Assembly (NCBI GenBank): GCA_903870275.1 | Contig: CAIQCK010000125.1 | Span: forward strand, 17,199-81,198 | Direction of reading: 5' to 3' | From: an uncultured bacterium | GTDB lineage: Bacteria; Verrucomicrobiota; Verrucomicrobiia; CAIQCK01 | Length of the DNA stretch: 64,000 nt | Shown: in pieces, positions 41,259-49,959 of the stretch | Numbering within the stretch: the stretch's first letter is position 1 | Layout of the letters: each line of letters starts with the position of its first letter | Translations under genes and position numbers: made by a program | Notes under the pieces: generated by a model | What the model saw: the letters and a program-made list of their open reading frames with translations, nothing else | Databases searched by the model: none | Told to the model about the DNA's origin: nothing

Positions 41259-44200
41259 CTACCGGTATGTCACCCGCCGCAACCAGCCGGCGTCCAGACC
41301 GGAGGCGGTAGCGCCGTTCTTGGAGTAGGTCCACGTCAAACGGTACGTGCCGGCGGGAATGTTGAACGTCAGCGTCTGCCAGCCCGCCTCGCCGGAAATC
41401 CGTCCCGGTTGCTCCACCCCGTCTATTGAGAACGTCAGGTAATCCCCGTTTAACTCCGAGGATACCATCCAGTCGAAGCTCAATGTGCCCGGCCCCGTCA
41501 CCGTCGTCTCCACCCACGACACGTTCAGATTGCCGATGCTTCCGCTCCACGCCGCCTGGCTGCCGTCCTCCGCAATCGTCGCTGTCCACGGCGCGTCTCC
41601 GTCCGTGCTCCACGTCAGGTTGGTCGCGCCCAACGCCTGCCCCAGCGTCATCGTTGCCAACGCGGAGGTTGTCAGGCTGTCGGACACGGTGGACGGGGCT
41701 GAACCGGCAGTGAGGCTTGCGCTGTGCAGCAGGTTGTTCTTCACCTGCTGTAAGTCCACTGCGTTGATGGTGCCGCTGCAATTGACATCGCAGAGGAAAT
41801 TCGCCGGGGTCAACGTCGCCAGCAGGTTGTTCTTCACCTGTTGCATGTCCACGGCATTGACCGTGCCGTTCTGGTTGACATCGCCATAGAGGGAGCGAAC
41901 GAGCACCACGTTGGTGCCCGACAGCGGGTTGCCCGCCAGGTCCGTCAGCCCGTTCATTACCACCGTCACCATCGTCTGGTCCAGCACGTTGGTCAGGTTC
42001 AACGTCAGGTTGCTGTTCACCAGGCTCGCGCTCACAAACGTCGCGTTGGTCAGAGTAAACTCCGTGGCGTCCAGCGTCCCATCGGCTGCCGTCGTGGCCT
42101 TGTTGAACGTGAACACCAACTGCGCCGGCCCGCCGATCCGCGGCTCCACTGTGGCGCTGGGCGTACCGTTCAGGTTCAAATTCAAGTCGAACGTCCCCGC
42201 ACTTCCCTGTGTCTTGCACGAGACCGCCGCCAGCAGCAGCGGGGTCAACTGATAGGTGCCGCCAGTGGCCGTGATCGCACCCACGCTGATCTGCACAATT
42301 TGATTGCTGGGGGTGATCCAGCCCGTGAGGTTGGTGTAGCTGACCGTGTGGCTGCCCGCCACCAGCCCGGCCACGGTCTCGTTGTTGGTGTGCCAGTTGC
42401 CACCGGCGTCCACCTGCCACATCGCCCCCGCGTCAATAGCCGCCTGCGGAGCGAGTGTTACCTGCAACGAGCCGTTGGTGGTCTGATCGGCTTCGATCAC
42501 GCCTGTGCCGTAGAGCGCGCTGATGTTCCAATACAGCGTTGGCGATATCGTAGGCAGATTGATCTGACTGAACGTGCCGTTGGCGTTGCCGAAAGCGAAG
42601 AGGTTGAAGTGGTCGCCCAGTTGCGGCGTGTAGCCGTTGAGTAGCGCGACGGTGAGCGTGCCGCCGAAAGTGAGTGCGCCGGTCAGGTCGAACTGGTCGT
42701 AGAGGCCGACGCTGGTGCCGCCCAGTTCCATTGTCATCGCCCCGCCGCCGAGTATTGTCAGGTTTCCGGTGTCAGTGATGACACCGAGGCCGTTGCCAGG
42801 AGCGATGAGGCCGGCGTTGGTGATGGAGCCGGTGATGGCACCGGTGCCGGTGAGAATGGCGTTGGTGTTGATAAAAAGGTCGTTGGCAAACGAGTGCGTG
42901 CCGCCGAACAGATCGAGCGTGGCCGCGTTGGTGCCGTAGCCGACTTGAAAGATGGAGCCATTGTTGACCGTGCTGCCGCCGCTGTTGAGCGTGCCGCCGT
43001 TGAAGTTGACCGCGCTGTTGGGACCGTTGTTGGCGATGAGTTGGTTTACAGTTACCGTGCCGCTGTTGAGGTTGAGCGCGCCGCCGCTGATGTCCAGCGC
43101 CCCGCCTCCTGTAGCGTTGGTGGCGTTGAGGAAGCCGCCGGAGACGGTGGCGACGTTGCCGGTAGCCCCCCCGTGACCGATAATAATATTCGTGGCGGTC
43201 ACGGCGCCGCCGCTGGCAATCGTCAGACGGTTGCCATAGCCGATCGCCGTGTCGCCAACCGTGAGAAAGCGGTCCATAATAACCTGACCGCCGTTGTTGA
43301 CCGTCAGTTCATTGAATGGACCGTCGGCACCGACATAGACATAGTGGCTGTTGGTCCAAAGAGAACCTGCTCCTGTCACAAGAACAGAGTTGTTGCTAAA
43401 ACCGTAGCTGCCGCCTATCAATCCCGAAATGTCACTCACCAGACCACCGTTGGCGATCGTCAGGCTGTTGTTGTTTCCCCAATCACCCACCCACACATTG
43501 TTGCCGCTGATGTTCCAAACCGAACCCGTGCCGGTAACCCAAACGGAGTTGTTGTCGCTATACTGGCCAATTTCGCCAGCGTCGCCGGTTTCCCACACTT
43601 GGCCGCCGTTGGCAATGGTCAGTCTATTGCTGTTGCCGTCGTAGCCCACGATAACATGGTTGTTACTCCAAACTGAGCCTGCGCCAGTCACGAGAACGGA
43701 ATTGTTGGACGCCGTGCTTTTGTAGCCGATCTCCAAACCCACCGGATTGAATACGGGACCGCTATTGGCGATACTGATTATCTGACCGCCATGGGCGATG
43801 GTGAGGCTGTTTCCAATACCATTATAGCCGACGTAGACATCACCGTTGTTGCTCCAGACCGAGCCGGGATCGGTCACGAGAACAGAATTGTTGGCGGCTC
43901 TGTTGGTGTAGCCGACATAGCTGTCATTGGTGCCGACCACCTGACCGCCGCTGGCAATGGTCAAGCTGTTGCTGGAGCCGCTGTATCCAACATACACGCT
44001 GCCTTTATTGCTCCAGACCGAGCCGGCACCGGTCACGAGGACGGAGTTGTTGCCAGCTGTGCCGTCATAACCGATATAAGCGCTGCCGTTGATGACACGG
44101 CCCGCCTCGCCTATGCTCAATTGGTTGAAAGAACCCGTGCTGCCAATGGAAAGAGATGCGCTGTTGCTCCAAACCGAGCCGGCGCCTGTCACCAACGCAT

Positions 44201-46772
44201 AGTTGTTGCTGGAGGCGGCCGAATTGCCGATGATGCCACTGCCGGATTTCAGGACGCCCGCGTTGGTGACGATCAGTACGCTGTATGGTCCGTTGGTGCC
44301 GACCATGTAGGCGCCGCCATAGTTTGTGGTGACACCGCTGATGATGTTGGTCACCGGAGGAAGCGTGGGGTTGATGGTGAGGCTGAAGTTTGATGTGGAG
44401 GACTGGCCGTCGTTGCCGGCCACCTGCACGGTGAAGCTGGCGTTTGTCGCCACGGAGGGCGAGCCGCCGATCACTCCCGCGCCGCTCAAACTCAAGCCCG
44501 CCGGAAGACTGCCGGAGAAGAGAGACCAGGCATAGGGTGTCATACCGCCGCTCGCGGCCAGTGCGACGTTGTAAGACACACCCACCGTGCCCGACGGCAA
44601 CCGGTTGGTGGTCGTAACAATCGGTGGACCGACCGCCAAGGTCATCATGCGGCTCTGACTCGCGCCGGTGACGGTGTTCGAAAACGTCACCGTGTCGCTG
44701 TAGTTGCCATGGGCCAGCGCGGTCGCGCCGCCGTTGATGGACCAAGTCACCGTCGTGTAATCGCCCGCAGCCAGTGTTCCGCTGGTTGCAGAGAGACTCG
44801 TCCATGTCTGCGTAGAACTGGCCGTCCAAGTCAGGGATGTGGCGCCGCTGTTGGTCAGCGCATAGACGGCCGAGTTCGGCGTGAACGGTCCACCGACCGG
44901 TCCGCTGGCCGCAAACGTGGGAGACGACGCCTGCAAAGGATCCGGTGGACCGGCGAGCGCATAGATCAGATTGGTGCCGGTGGGCGTGCCCCAGCCGGTG
45001 CAGAGGTCGTATCCGGTGACGGCGGCGAACTTGGTGGGACTGCTGCTGCTGTAATTGTTGCCTGTCGTGGTGTCATTGAAGGTGGAAGTATAACTCGCGC
45101 CTTTGCCGATCGTGTAAATAGCCGGATTGATGAAGCCAACAGTGGGCCGGTTGTTTGCCGCCGCCTCTTGATTGACCAAGGCCATGAAGCCCGCCCACAA
45201 CGGTGCCGCGCAACTGGTGCCGCCTTCGTTGTGATTGAAGCCGTCGGCACGAACATAGACATTGTCCGCTGTGAGAGCCACGTCCGGCACGTTGCGCATG
45301 GTTGTGGAACCCTGATTGGCGGTCATACTGATTCCTTGTTGATAGGTAGGGATTGCGTATTGGGTGCTGATGCCGCCGCCGCTGCCGATGTAGCTGCCGT
45401 TGTGAAACCCCCAGTTCCACACTGTCTCAGAAAAATACGCGCCCCCATCGGTTGTGGTCAAAGTCGTCCCGCCAACTTGGGTGATCGAGGGCGAATCGCC
45501 GGGAAACGGAATCAATCCGGTATAGGCATCGGCGTCGCCCGACGCCGCGAAAAACGACTGGCCCTGGGCCGCCATTTGCTGAAAAATCCCCTCGGCCACC
45601 GGGTCGGCTGCCCCGATGGGGTTATACCACGAACAGCTGAGTTGCTTGGCCAGATTGTCATTGGCCATCCGATTGAGGATGTCGTGCCAGTTGCCGTTCG
45701 GCCCCGCCTCATAGACGATGATCTTGGACACGCCCGGCGCCATCGAGATCACCATCTCAATGTCCAACGAAACCTCGACTTCCCCACCGTTGCCGGTTGG
45801 GATGCCATTGAATCCGTCCAATAACACATTCATAAGCGTCACCGTCGGCAACCCCGCGAGCTTCTCGTAGTAAGTAATGTCGCTGACGGTGTAACCATCG
45901 AACTGCAACAGCCCGACCGTCTGTCCGGCGCCCGTCAGGGAAGCGCCCGGCACATACGCCGCCCGAAAATCGTTCCCCATGTAACCGCCACCCGGTCCCG
46001 ATCCGGTGTTTATCGCCGCGTTGGCTTTGGCCGCAGCAGGCTGGCTCTTGAAACGCGGACGCGGCAGCGCGTAATTGTCGAGACCGCTGATGCGCAAGAT
46101 CGGGACTGCCACGTCCAGTGACGGCTCGGTATCCGACGCGTAAAACGTACGTGTTTCCTTCGGATGCTGGTAGGTCCGCATCGTCACATGGAAAGCTTTC
46201 TCGATATCTGTGACGGCGCCCTCCACATCCAAGATCACGCGGTTGGGATGCGTGGTTGTCACCGCCAGCCCGCGGGTCTTCGCAAAATCCATGACCGCCT
46301 GATAATCCTTCTCGCTCGGACCAAACCGCTGCGCAAACTGCTCCGGGGTCAGGTAGTGACGGTAGTTGGGACTGGTCGGATCGTAGATATCCTTGAGCAG
46401 GCTCTTGAGCGCTTCTTGGTTTTGCAACGGCAGTCCGATGGCCAGATGCAAACGGTTCGTGGCCGCAAGCCGGTCCACGGGTTGCAACGCCGCCACGGCT
46501 GCCGGAACGTGCCCTCGTAATTGTTGTCTGTCCGCCGCCGGGGCCACGGCCACGGCCGCCAACCAGACGATGAGTAGAGGAACCGAGAGTAAGTAATTCC
46601 ATCGCCGTCCGCTCCCACAGCCATGCGAGTTCTCGTCAGGTCTTTGATCCTTGTGGCGGTGTTTGCAAGAAACGGGTGCGCGTAGCGACCCGGTAAACCT
46701 TGGGGATGATAACAGTTCCAGCGCAGCAGACGTCGTTTGCTGCTCATGCTTCGCTTCTCGGTCGAAGCTCAT
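41259..46772 (-). CDS. Giant S53 (sedolisin/kumamolisin) peptidase with T5SS/PEP-CTERM-type repeats and a dockerin-like module
   Basis: 1837 residues. After a membrane-spanning signal (residues 60-80) comes an activation propeptide (about 85-240; YRHYLTPEQFAQRFGPSE). The S53 domain covers about 260-610 with E333 and D337 in EVSLDIEM, oxyanion Asp in ASGDADAY (about 413) and the nucleophile S520 in GGTSCAAPLW. Immunoglobulin-like domains follow (GLSLSGAGVIGGSP). Residues about 835-1180 hold the repeat array (VTGAGSVWSN with VYVGY and SLTIANGGQ). A dockerin-like pair is near 1627-1685 (DVNQNGTVNAVDMQQVKNNL; DVNCSGTINAVDLQQVKNNL). A terminal beta domain ends the protein; no PEP-CTERM signal or transporter barrel is present. 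GGAG lies 8 bases before the ATG. Confidence 0.9.
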   Translation of the reverse strand: MSFDREAKHEQQTTSAALELLSSPRFTGSLRAPVSCKHRHKDQRPDENSHGCGSGRRWNYLLSVPLLIVWLAAVAVAPAADRQQLRGHVPAAVAALQPVDRLAATNRLHLAIGLPLQNQEALKSLLKDIYDPTSPNYRHYLTPEQFAQRFGPSEKDYQAVMDFAKTRGLAVTTTHPNRVILDVEGAVTDIEKAFHVTMRTYQHPKETRTFYASDTEPSLDVAVPILRISGLDNYALPRPRFKSQPAAAKANAAINTGSGPGGGYMGNDFRAAYVPGASLTGAGQTVGLLQFDGYTVSDITYYEKLAGLPTVTLMNVLLDGFNGIPTGNGGEVEVSLDIEMVISMAPGVSKIIVYEAGPNGNWHDILNRMANDNLAKQLSCSWYNPIGAADPVAEGIFQQMAAQGQSFFAASGDADAYTGLIPFPGDSPSITQVGGTTLTTTDGGAYFSETVWNWGFHNGSYIGSGGGISTQYAIPTYQQGISMTANQGSTTMRNVPDVALTADNVYVRADGFNHNEGGTSCAAPLWAGFMALVNQEAAANNRPTVGFINPAIYTIGKGASYTSTFNDTTTGNNYSSSSPTKFAAVTGYDLCTGWGTPTGTNLIYALAGPPDPLQASSPTFAASGPVGGPFTPNSAVYALTNSGATSLTWTASSTQTWTSLSATSGTLAAGDYTTVTWSINGGATALAHGNYSDTVTFSNTVTGASQSRMMTLAVGPPIVTTTNRLPSGTVGVSYNVALAASGGMTPYAWSLFSGSLPAGLSLSGAGVIGGSPSVATNASFTVQVAGNDGQSSTSNFSLTINPTLPPVTNIISGVTTNYGGAYMVGTNGPYSVLIVTNAGVLKSGSGIIGNSAASSNNYALVTGAGSVWSNSASLSIGSTGSFNQLSIGEAGRVINGSAYIGYDGTAGNNSVLVTGAGSVWSNKGSVYVGYSGSSNSLTIASGGQVVGTNDSYVGYTNRAANNSVLVTDPGSVWSNNGDVYVGYNGIGNSLTIAHGGQIISIANSGPVFNPVGLEIGYKSTASNNSVLVTGAGSVWSNNHVIVGYDGNSNRLTIANGGQVWETGDAGEIGQYSDNNSVWVTGTGSVWNISGNNVWVGDWGNNNSLTIANGGLVSDISGLIGGSYGFSNNSVLVTGAGSLWTNSHYVYVGADGPFNELTVNNGGQVIMDRFLTVGDTAIGYGNRLTIASGGAVTATNIIIGHGGATGNVATVSGGFLNATNATGGGALDISGGALNLNSGTVTVNQLIANNGPNSAVNFNGGTLNSGGSTVNNGSIFQVGYGTNAATLDLFGGTHSFANDLFINTNAILTGTGAITGSITNAGLIAPGNGLGVITDTGNLTILGGGAMTMELGGTSVGLYDQFDLTGALTFGGTLTVALLNGYTPQLGDHFNLFAFGNANGTFSQINLPTISPTLYWNISALYGTGVIEADQTTNGSLQVTLAPQAAIDAGAMWQVDAGGNWHTNNETVAGLVAGSHTVSYTNLTGWITPSNQIVQISVGAITATGGTYQLTPLLLAAVSCKTQGSAGTFDLNLNLNGTPSATVEPRIGGPAQLVFTFNKATTAADGTLDATEFTLTNATFVSASLVNSNLTLNLTNVLDQTMVTVVMNGLTDLAGNPLSGTNVVLVRSLYGDVNQNGTVNAVDMQQVKNNLLATLTPANFLCDVNCSGTINAVDLQQVKNNLLHSASLTAGSAPSTVSDSLTTSALATMTLGQALGATNLTWSTDGDAPWTATIAEDGSQAAWSGSIGNLNVSWVETTVTGPGTLSFDWMVSSELNGDYLTFSIDGVEQPGRISGEAGWQTLTFNIPAGTYRLTWTYSKNGATASGLDAGWLRRVTYR
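43280..44270 (-). repeat. Coding tandem repeat array of the S53 protein
   Basis: Seven or more degenerate units of about 45-60 residues, each with VTGAGSVWSN, then a YVGY-type strand, then SLTIANGGQV. The pattern is that of the repeat family found both in type V secretion passengers and in PEP-CTERM proteins. DNA similarity between units is moderate, so the array is not very recent. Confidence 0.75.
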
Positions 46773-46835
46773 GTCACTAATCTCCTTTTTTGGCCCGCTT
46801 TGGCAAAAAGGACCTCACAAAAACTCCTAATATGC

Positions 46836-46864
46836 AATATATGTCAATTATACTTTAGTATCAA
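46836..46864 (-). promoter_or_regulatory. Putative sigma70-type promoter of the S53 gene
   Basis: On the minus strand TTGATA (46859-46864), a 17-base spacer and TATATT (46836-46841) lie about 65 bases upstream of the S53 start, in the most AT-rich stretch of the window. The spacing is ideal and each hexamer has one mismatch to the E. coli consensus. The surrounding spacer 46773-47097 has no gene. Confidence 0.55.
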
Positions 46865-47097
46865 GAATTATTAAAACCTGTTTTACAGTGCATGAAAAGT
46901 TCGAACCGCCGGCATTGCGGTTGCCACCGCCCGCTGTGCTTTTCGAGCGCCGTTCGAATTTCACGGTCGCGCCAAGGCGTCGTTACCCGGCAGACGCCCG
47001 GCGGTCGCAACCAGCTTCTTGCTGAGTTGGACTTCAATCTTCGACAGCGTGCCATTTTTCTGGTCGGACCCGTGCACTGTCATTAGAGTGTTTTGTC

Positions 47098-49692
47098 ATG
47101 ATGTGGTGGCAATGCTGTTTCACCGTTGTGGCCCTCGTGTTGGCTGTTGCCGCCGCCCCGGCGGCGGACCCTGCGACAAATCAGGGGGCTGCTTCCGCGG
47201 TCCGGCCCCCCGCGCTCCGCGTGCTTCGCGACGAGTATCCCCGGGCCTATTTCTTCCGCTCCAGCGAGGCCATGGCGGCCAATCCGCACACCTCCTATAA
47301 AATATGGGAGGCCTGCTTCGAACGGTTGATGGGAATCGAAGGCAAGTCACTGGACGAAGAGCTGCCGGGACGTTCGCAACGAAACGTTGAGTTCTTCACG
47401 CGGTTCAAACAGCGGCATCCCGATCAACTCGTCATGTTGCACTACAACGGCGACGCCCGCGACCCGCGCGACCACACCGGGCAGTTCTTCGCGGGCCACT
47501 GGTTGTATGGAGTAGGGGCGCGCATTACGGCCGACGTTCTCGCTCAGGACGGCGAGACCGAAATCAGTGTTGATCGGCCCGAACTGTTCCATATCGGCAT
47601 CGGCCGCTACCGGACGTCGAACGACGATGTGGGACTGTGCGAGTTGACCGCTCAGGGCCGGCCTGACTGGGGCCGCGCAGAGCAGGTGGAGCTGTTGGCT
47701 GTGGACGTGAAACGCAAAGCGATCCGCGTCCGCCGGGCTTGCTTTGGGACGACCGCCCGGTCGTTTACCGCTGGGCGGGCCTATGCTGCGGTGCATGTCA
47801 GCGAAGGGCCCTGGGGTGGTGCGACGTCCCGCTTGCTGTGGCTATACAACTACGCCACATGCTGTCCGCGCGACGTCCAAGGACGGACTTGTGCCGATGT
47901 GCTCGCCAACGATTTGGCCGCGCACTTCGGCCCCGGCGGCGACCTGGCGGCTTTCGATGGCTTGGAGTTTGACGTTCTCTATAATCAGCCGGTGGCCGCG
48001 CGGCGGGTGGTCGATGCCGACGCCGATGGTCAGCCCGACGGCGGCTGGGTGGGCGGCCGCAACGCCTACGGCATCGGCGTGGTGGAATTCTGCCGCCAGT
48101 TGCGCTACAAGATGGGCCCGCAGAAGCTGATCCTGGCCGATGGCATGGAGCCTACCAATCAGCGGGCCTTTCACCTTCTCAATGGCATTGAGAGCGAAGG
48201 TTGGCCGATCCTCAACGATTGGGAACTGCGCGACTGGTCGGGCGGGCTCAACCGCCACTTTTTCTGGGCGAGCAACGCTTTTGCCCCCGTACTGAACTAC
48301 ATCAACCACAAATACTCGACGCCCGGCGACGCGCCGGGGCAACTGCAGCAACCCGACGTTCCACTCTCCATCCACCGCTTGGTGATGGCCGTGTCGACGT
48401 TTACCGATTCGGCCTTCTGCTACATCTACGCCCCGCCCAAGCAATCCGGCGAGTTGTTTGGCATCTGGGACGAGTTGCAAAAGGGGGGTGATCATCAACC
48501 CGGTTGGCTGGGACGTCCGCGGGGACCAGCCGTGCGGCTGGCCGAACGGGAGAGCGATACCTTGGGCGGATTGGGTGCGGCGGAACTGCGCAAGCGGTTG
48601 CACGGCCACGGCGTGACGTTTTCCCTGGATGGCGATCGGGTCCGCATTGCCGCCAGCGATCCACAAGCCCAGCGGATGCGATTCCGGCTCAGCGGCGTGC
48701 CGTGTCGCGGGCCGGACCTGCTGGTAATCGCGACGCTTCACGGCGCGACGATGCGCGGCTATCCTGGGGAAATGCCCCGATTGGCATGGATGGGCATCAC
48801 GGGCCCGGGCGAACAACTCACCGAGGCCGAGCCGCCGGCCACAGGCATGGCCGTCCGCGGCAAAGAGGAAACCGAGTTAGCACCGGACAGCGGGGCGATG
48901 GTCCAGTGGTTCGCCCATGCGACGCTGGGCGACCAGCCACGCGGCGCCTACCTCGTGCATCCGCCGTATCGCGGCGGCGTGGGCTACACCTTCTGGCAAC
49001 GTGACACCGACGTGCCCCCCGCAGCCCAGTTGACCTTCTTCACCGGCATGGGCCCGCGAAGCCCCGGGCGGAGCGACGGCGTGACGTTTCGCGTCCTGGT
49101 CGCCGAGGTTCGCGACCGCTTGGCCGGGCCGTTTCGCCAGGTGTTCGAACACTCCCAGATCGAGAGCCGCTGGATCGAGCATCGCGTGTCCTTGGCCGAC
49201 TGGGCGGGCAAGCGCGTGCGGCTCAAGTTTGTGTCGGATTGCGGACCCAAAGACAACGCCGTGGCCGATCATAGCTACTGGAGCGACGTGGCCACCGTAG
49301 TCTCGGACGCCGCCCATCCGGCCGTCCAGCCCGTCGAGTTCATGACCTGGGTTGGTGACCGGCCGTTTGCGTCGAGCTTCTATTTCTCAGCGGTCACCGC
49401 GCCCACGGTGGAACTGCAATGGACCGTCGAGGGGCCCGAGCCGATCTGGCTTTCCGCTGTGAGAGCTCATCCGTCAGCCGACGCGATATATCGTGAGTTC
49501 GAGCACGGGCTGGTGCTGGGCAATCCATCGCCGCACGACTACAGTTTCGATCTACCGCGACTCCTGCCCGGCCAGAAGTTCCGCCGACTGCGTGGCTCGG
49601 CCGGGCAAGACCGGACGACCAACAATGGCTCGGCTGTTGACGAGCCGCTGACGCTTGGCTCCAAAGACGGATTGTTTTTGATCCGGCAGTGA
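47098..49692 (+). CDS. Large secreted protein of unknown function, possibly glycosidase-like
   Basis: 864 residues with a signal peptide (residues 1-23, cleavage near AAPAAD). The middle contains a possible barrel with FDGLEFDVLYNQPVA, GPQKLILADGMEP and WPILNDWELRDWSGG, and a calcium-like DADADGQPDGG loop. The C-terminal part looks like a jelly-roll carbohydrate-binding module (FEHSQIESRWIEHRVSLADW, VRLKFVSDCG). This suggests a polysaccharide-active enzyme, but no catalytic pair could be assigned and no named family was recognised. Divergent from the S53 gene; the following spacer 49693-49959 shows nothing. Confidence 0.6.
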   Translation: MMWWQCCFTVVALVLAVAAAPAADPATNQGAASAVRPPALRVLRDEYPRAYFFRSSEAMAANPHTSYKIWEACFERLMGIEGKSLDEELPGRSQRNVEFFTRFKQRHPDQLVMLHYNGDARDPRDHTGQFFAGHWLYGVGARITADVLAQDGETEISVDRPELFHIGIGRYRTSNDDVGLCELTAQGRPDWGRAEQVELLAVDVKRKAIRVRRACFGTTARSFTAGRAYAAVHVSEGPWGGATSRLLWLYNYATCCPRDVQGRTCADVLANDLAAHFGPGGDLAAFDGLEFDVLYNQPVAARRVVDADADGQPDGGWVGGRNAYGIGVVEFCRQLRYKMGPQKLILADGMEPTNQRAFHLLNGIESEGWPILNDWELRDWSGGLNRHFFWASNAFAPVLNYINHKYSTPGDAPGQLQQPDVPLSIHRLVMAVSTFTDSAFCYIYAPPKQSGELFGIWDELQKGGDHQPGWLGRPRGPAVRLAERESDTLGGLGAAELRKRLHGHGVTFSLDGDRVRIAASDPQAQRMRFRLSGVPCRGPDLLVIATLHGATMRGYPGEMPRLAWMGITGPGEQLTEAEPPATGMAVRGKEETELAPDSGAMVQWFAHATLGDQPRGAYLVHPPYRGGVGYTFWQRDTDVPPAAQLTFFTGMGPRSPGRSDGVTFRVLVAEVRDRLAGPFRQVFEHSQIESRWIEHRVSLADWAGKRVRLKFVSDCGPKDNAVADHSYWSDVATVVSDAAHPAVQPVEFMTWVGDRPFASSFYFSAVTAPTVELQWTVEGPEPIWLSAVRAHPSADAIYREFEHGLVLGNPSPHDYSFDLPRLLPGQKFRRLRGSAGQDRTTNNGSAVDEPLTLGSKDGLFLIRQ

Positions 49693-49959
49693 AGCATCAA
49701 GACCGGACGATCTTCAGTGTCAACCACGGTTTGGATGTTGGCTTTCATCAGGAATCATCAGCCGTCGGCGCGTGTTTGGGCGTCGGATTACAAGTCCGGG
49801 TTGCAAGTTTTTCGTCACTAGTTATCCCTCGTGTTGAAGCCTTTCTCCGGGGTCTGACTGACGCATCCGTTGGTTCGCATCAGCAAGGCTGTGTCAAATA
49901 ACGGTCCCGTGCCTGACAATGCAAATATTTGCTTGTTGATGACTCCGCGGTGCGGGTGA

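Noticed and set aside
41128..42420. 430-codon minus-strand ORF in another frame of the S53 gene
   Set aside because: Lies almost wholly inside the S53 gene; composition is Gln/Arg/Gly-rich shadow coding.
43280..44270. Type V autotransporter
   Set aside because: The repeats resemble autotransporter passengers but the protein has no C-terminal barrel and begins with an S53 peptidase.
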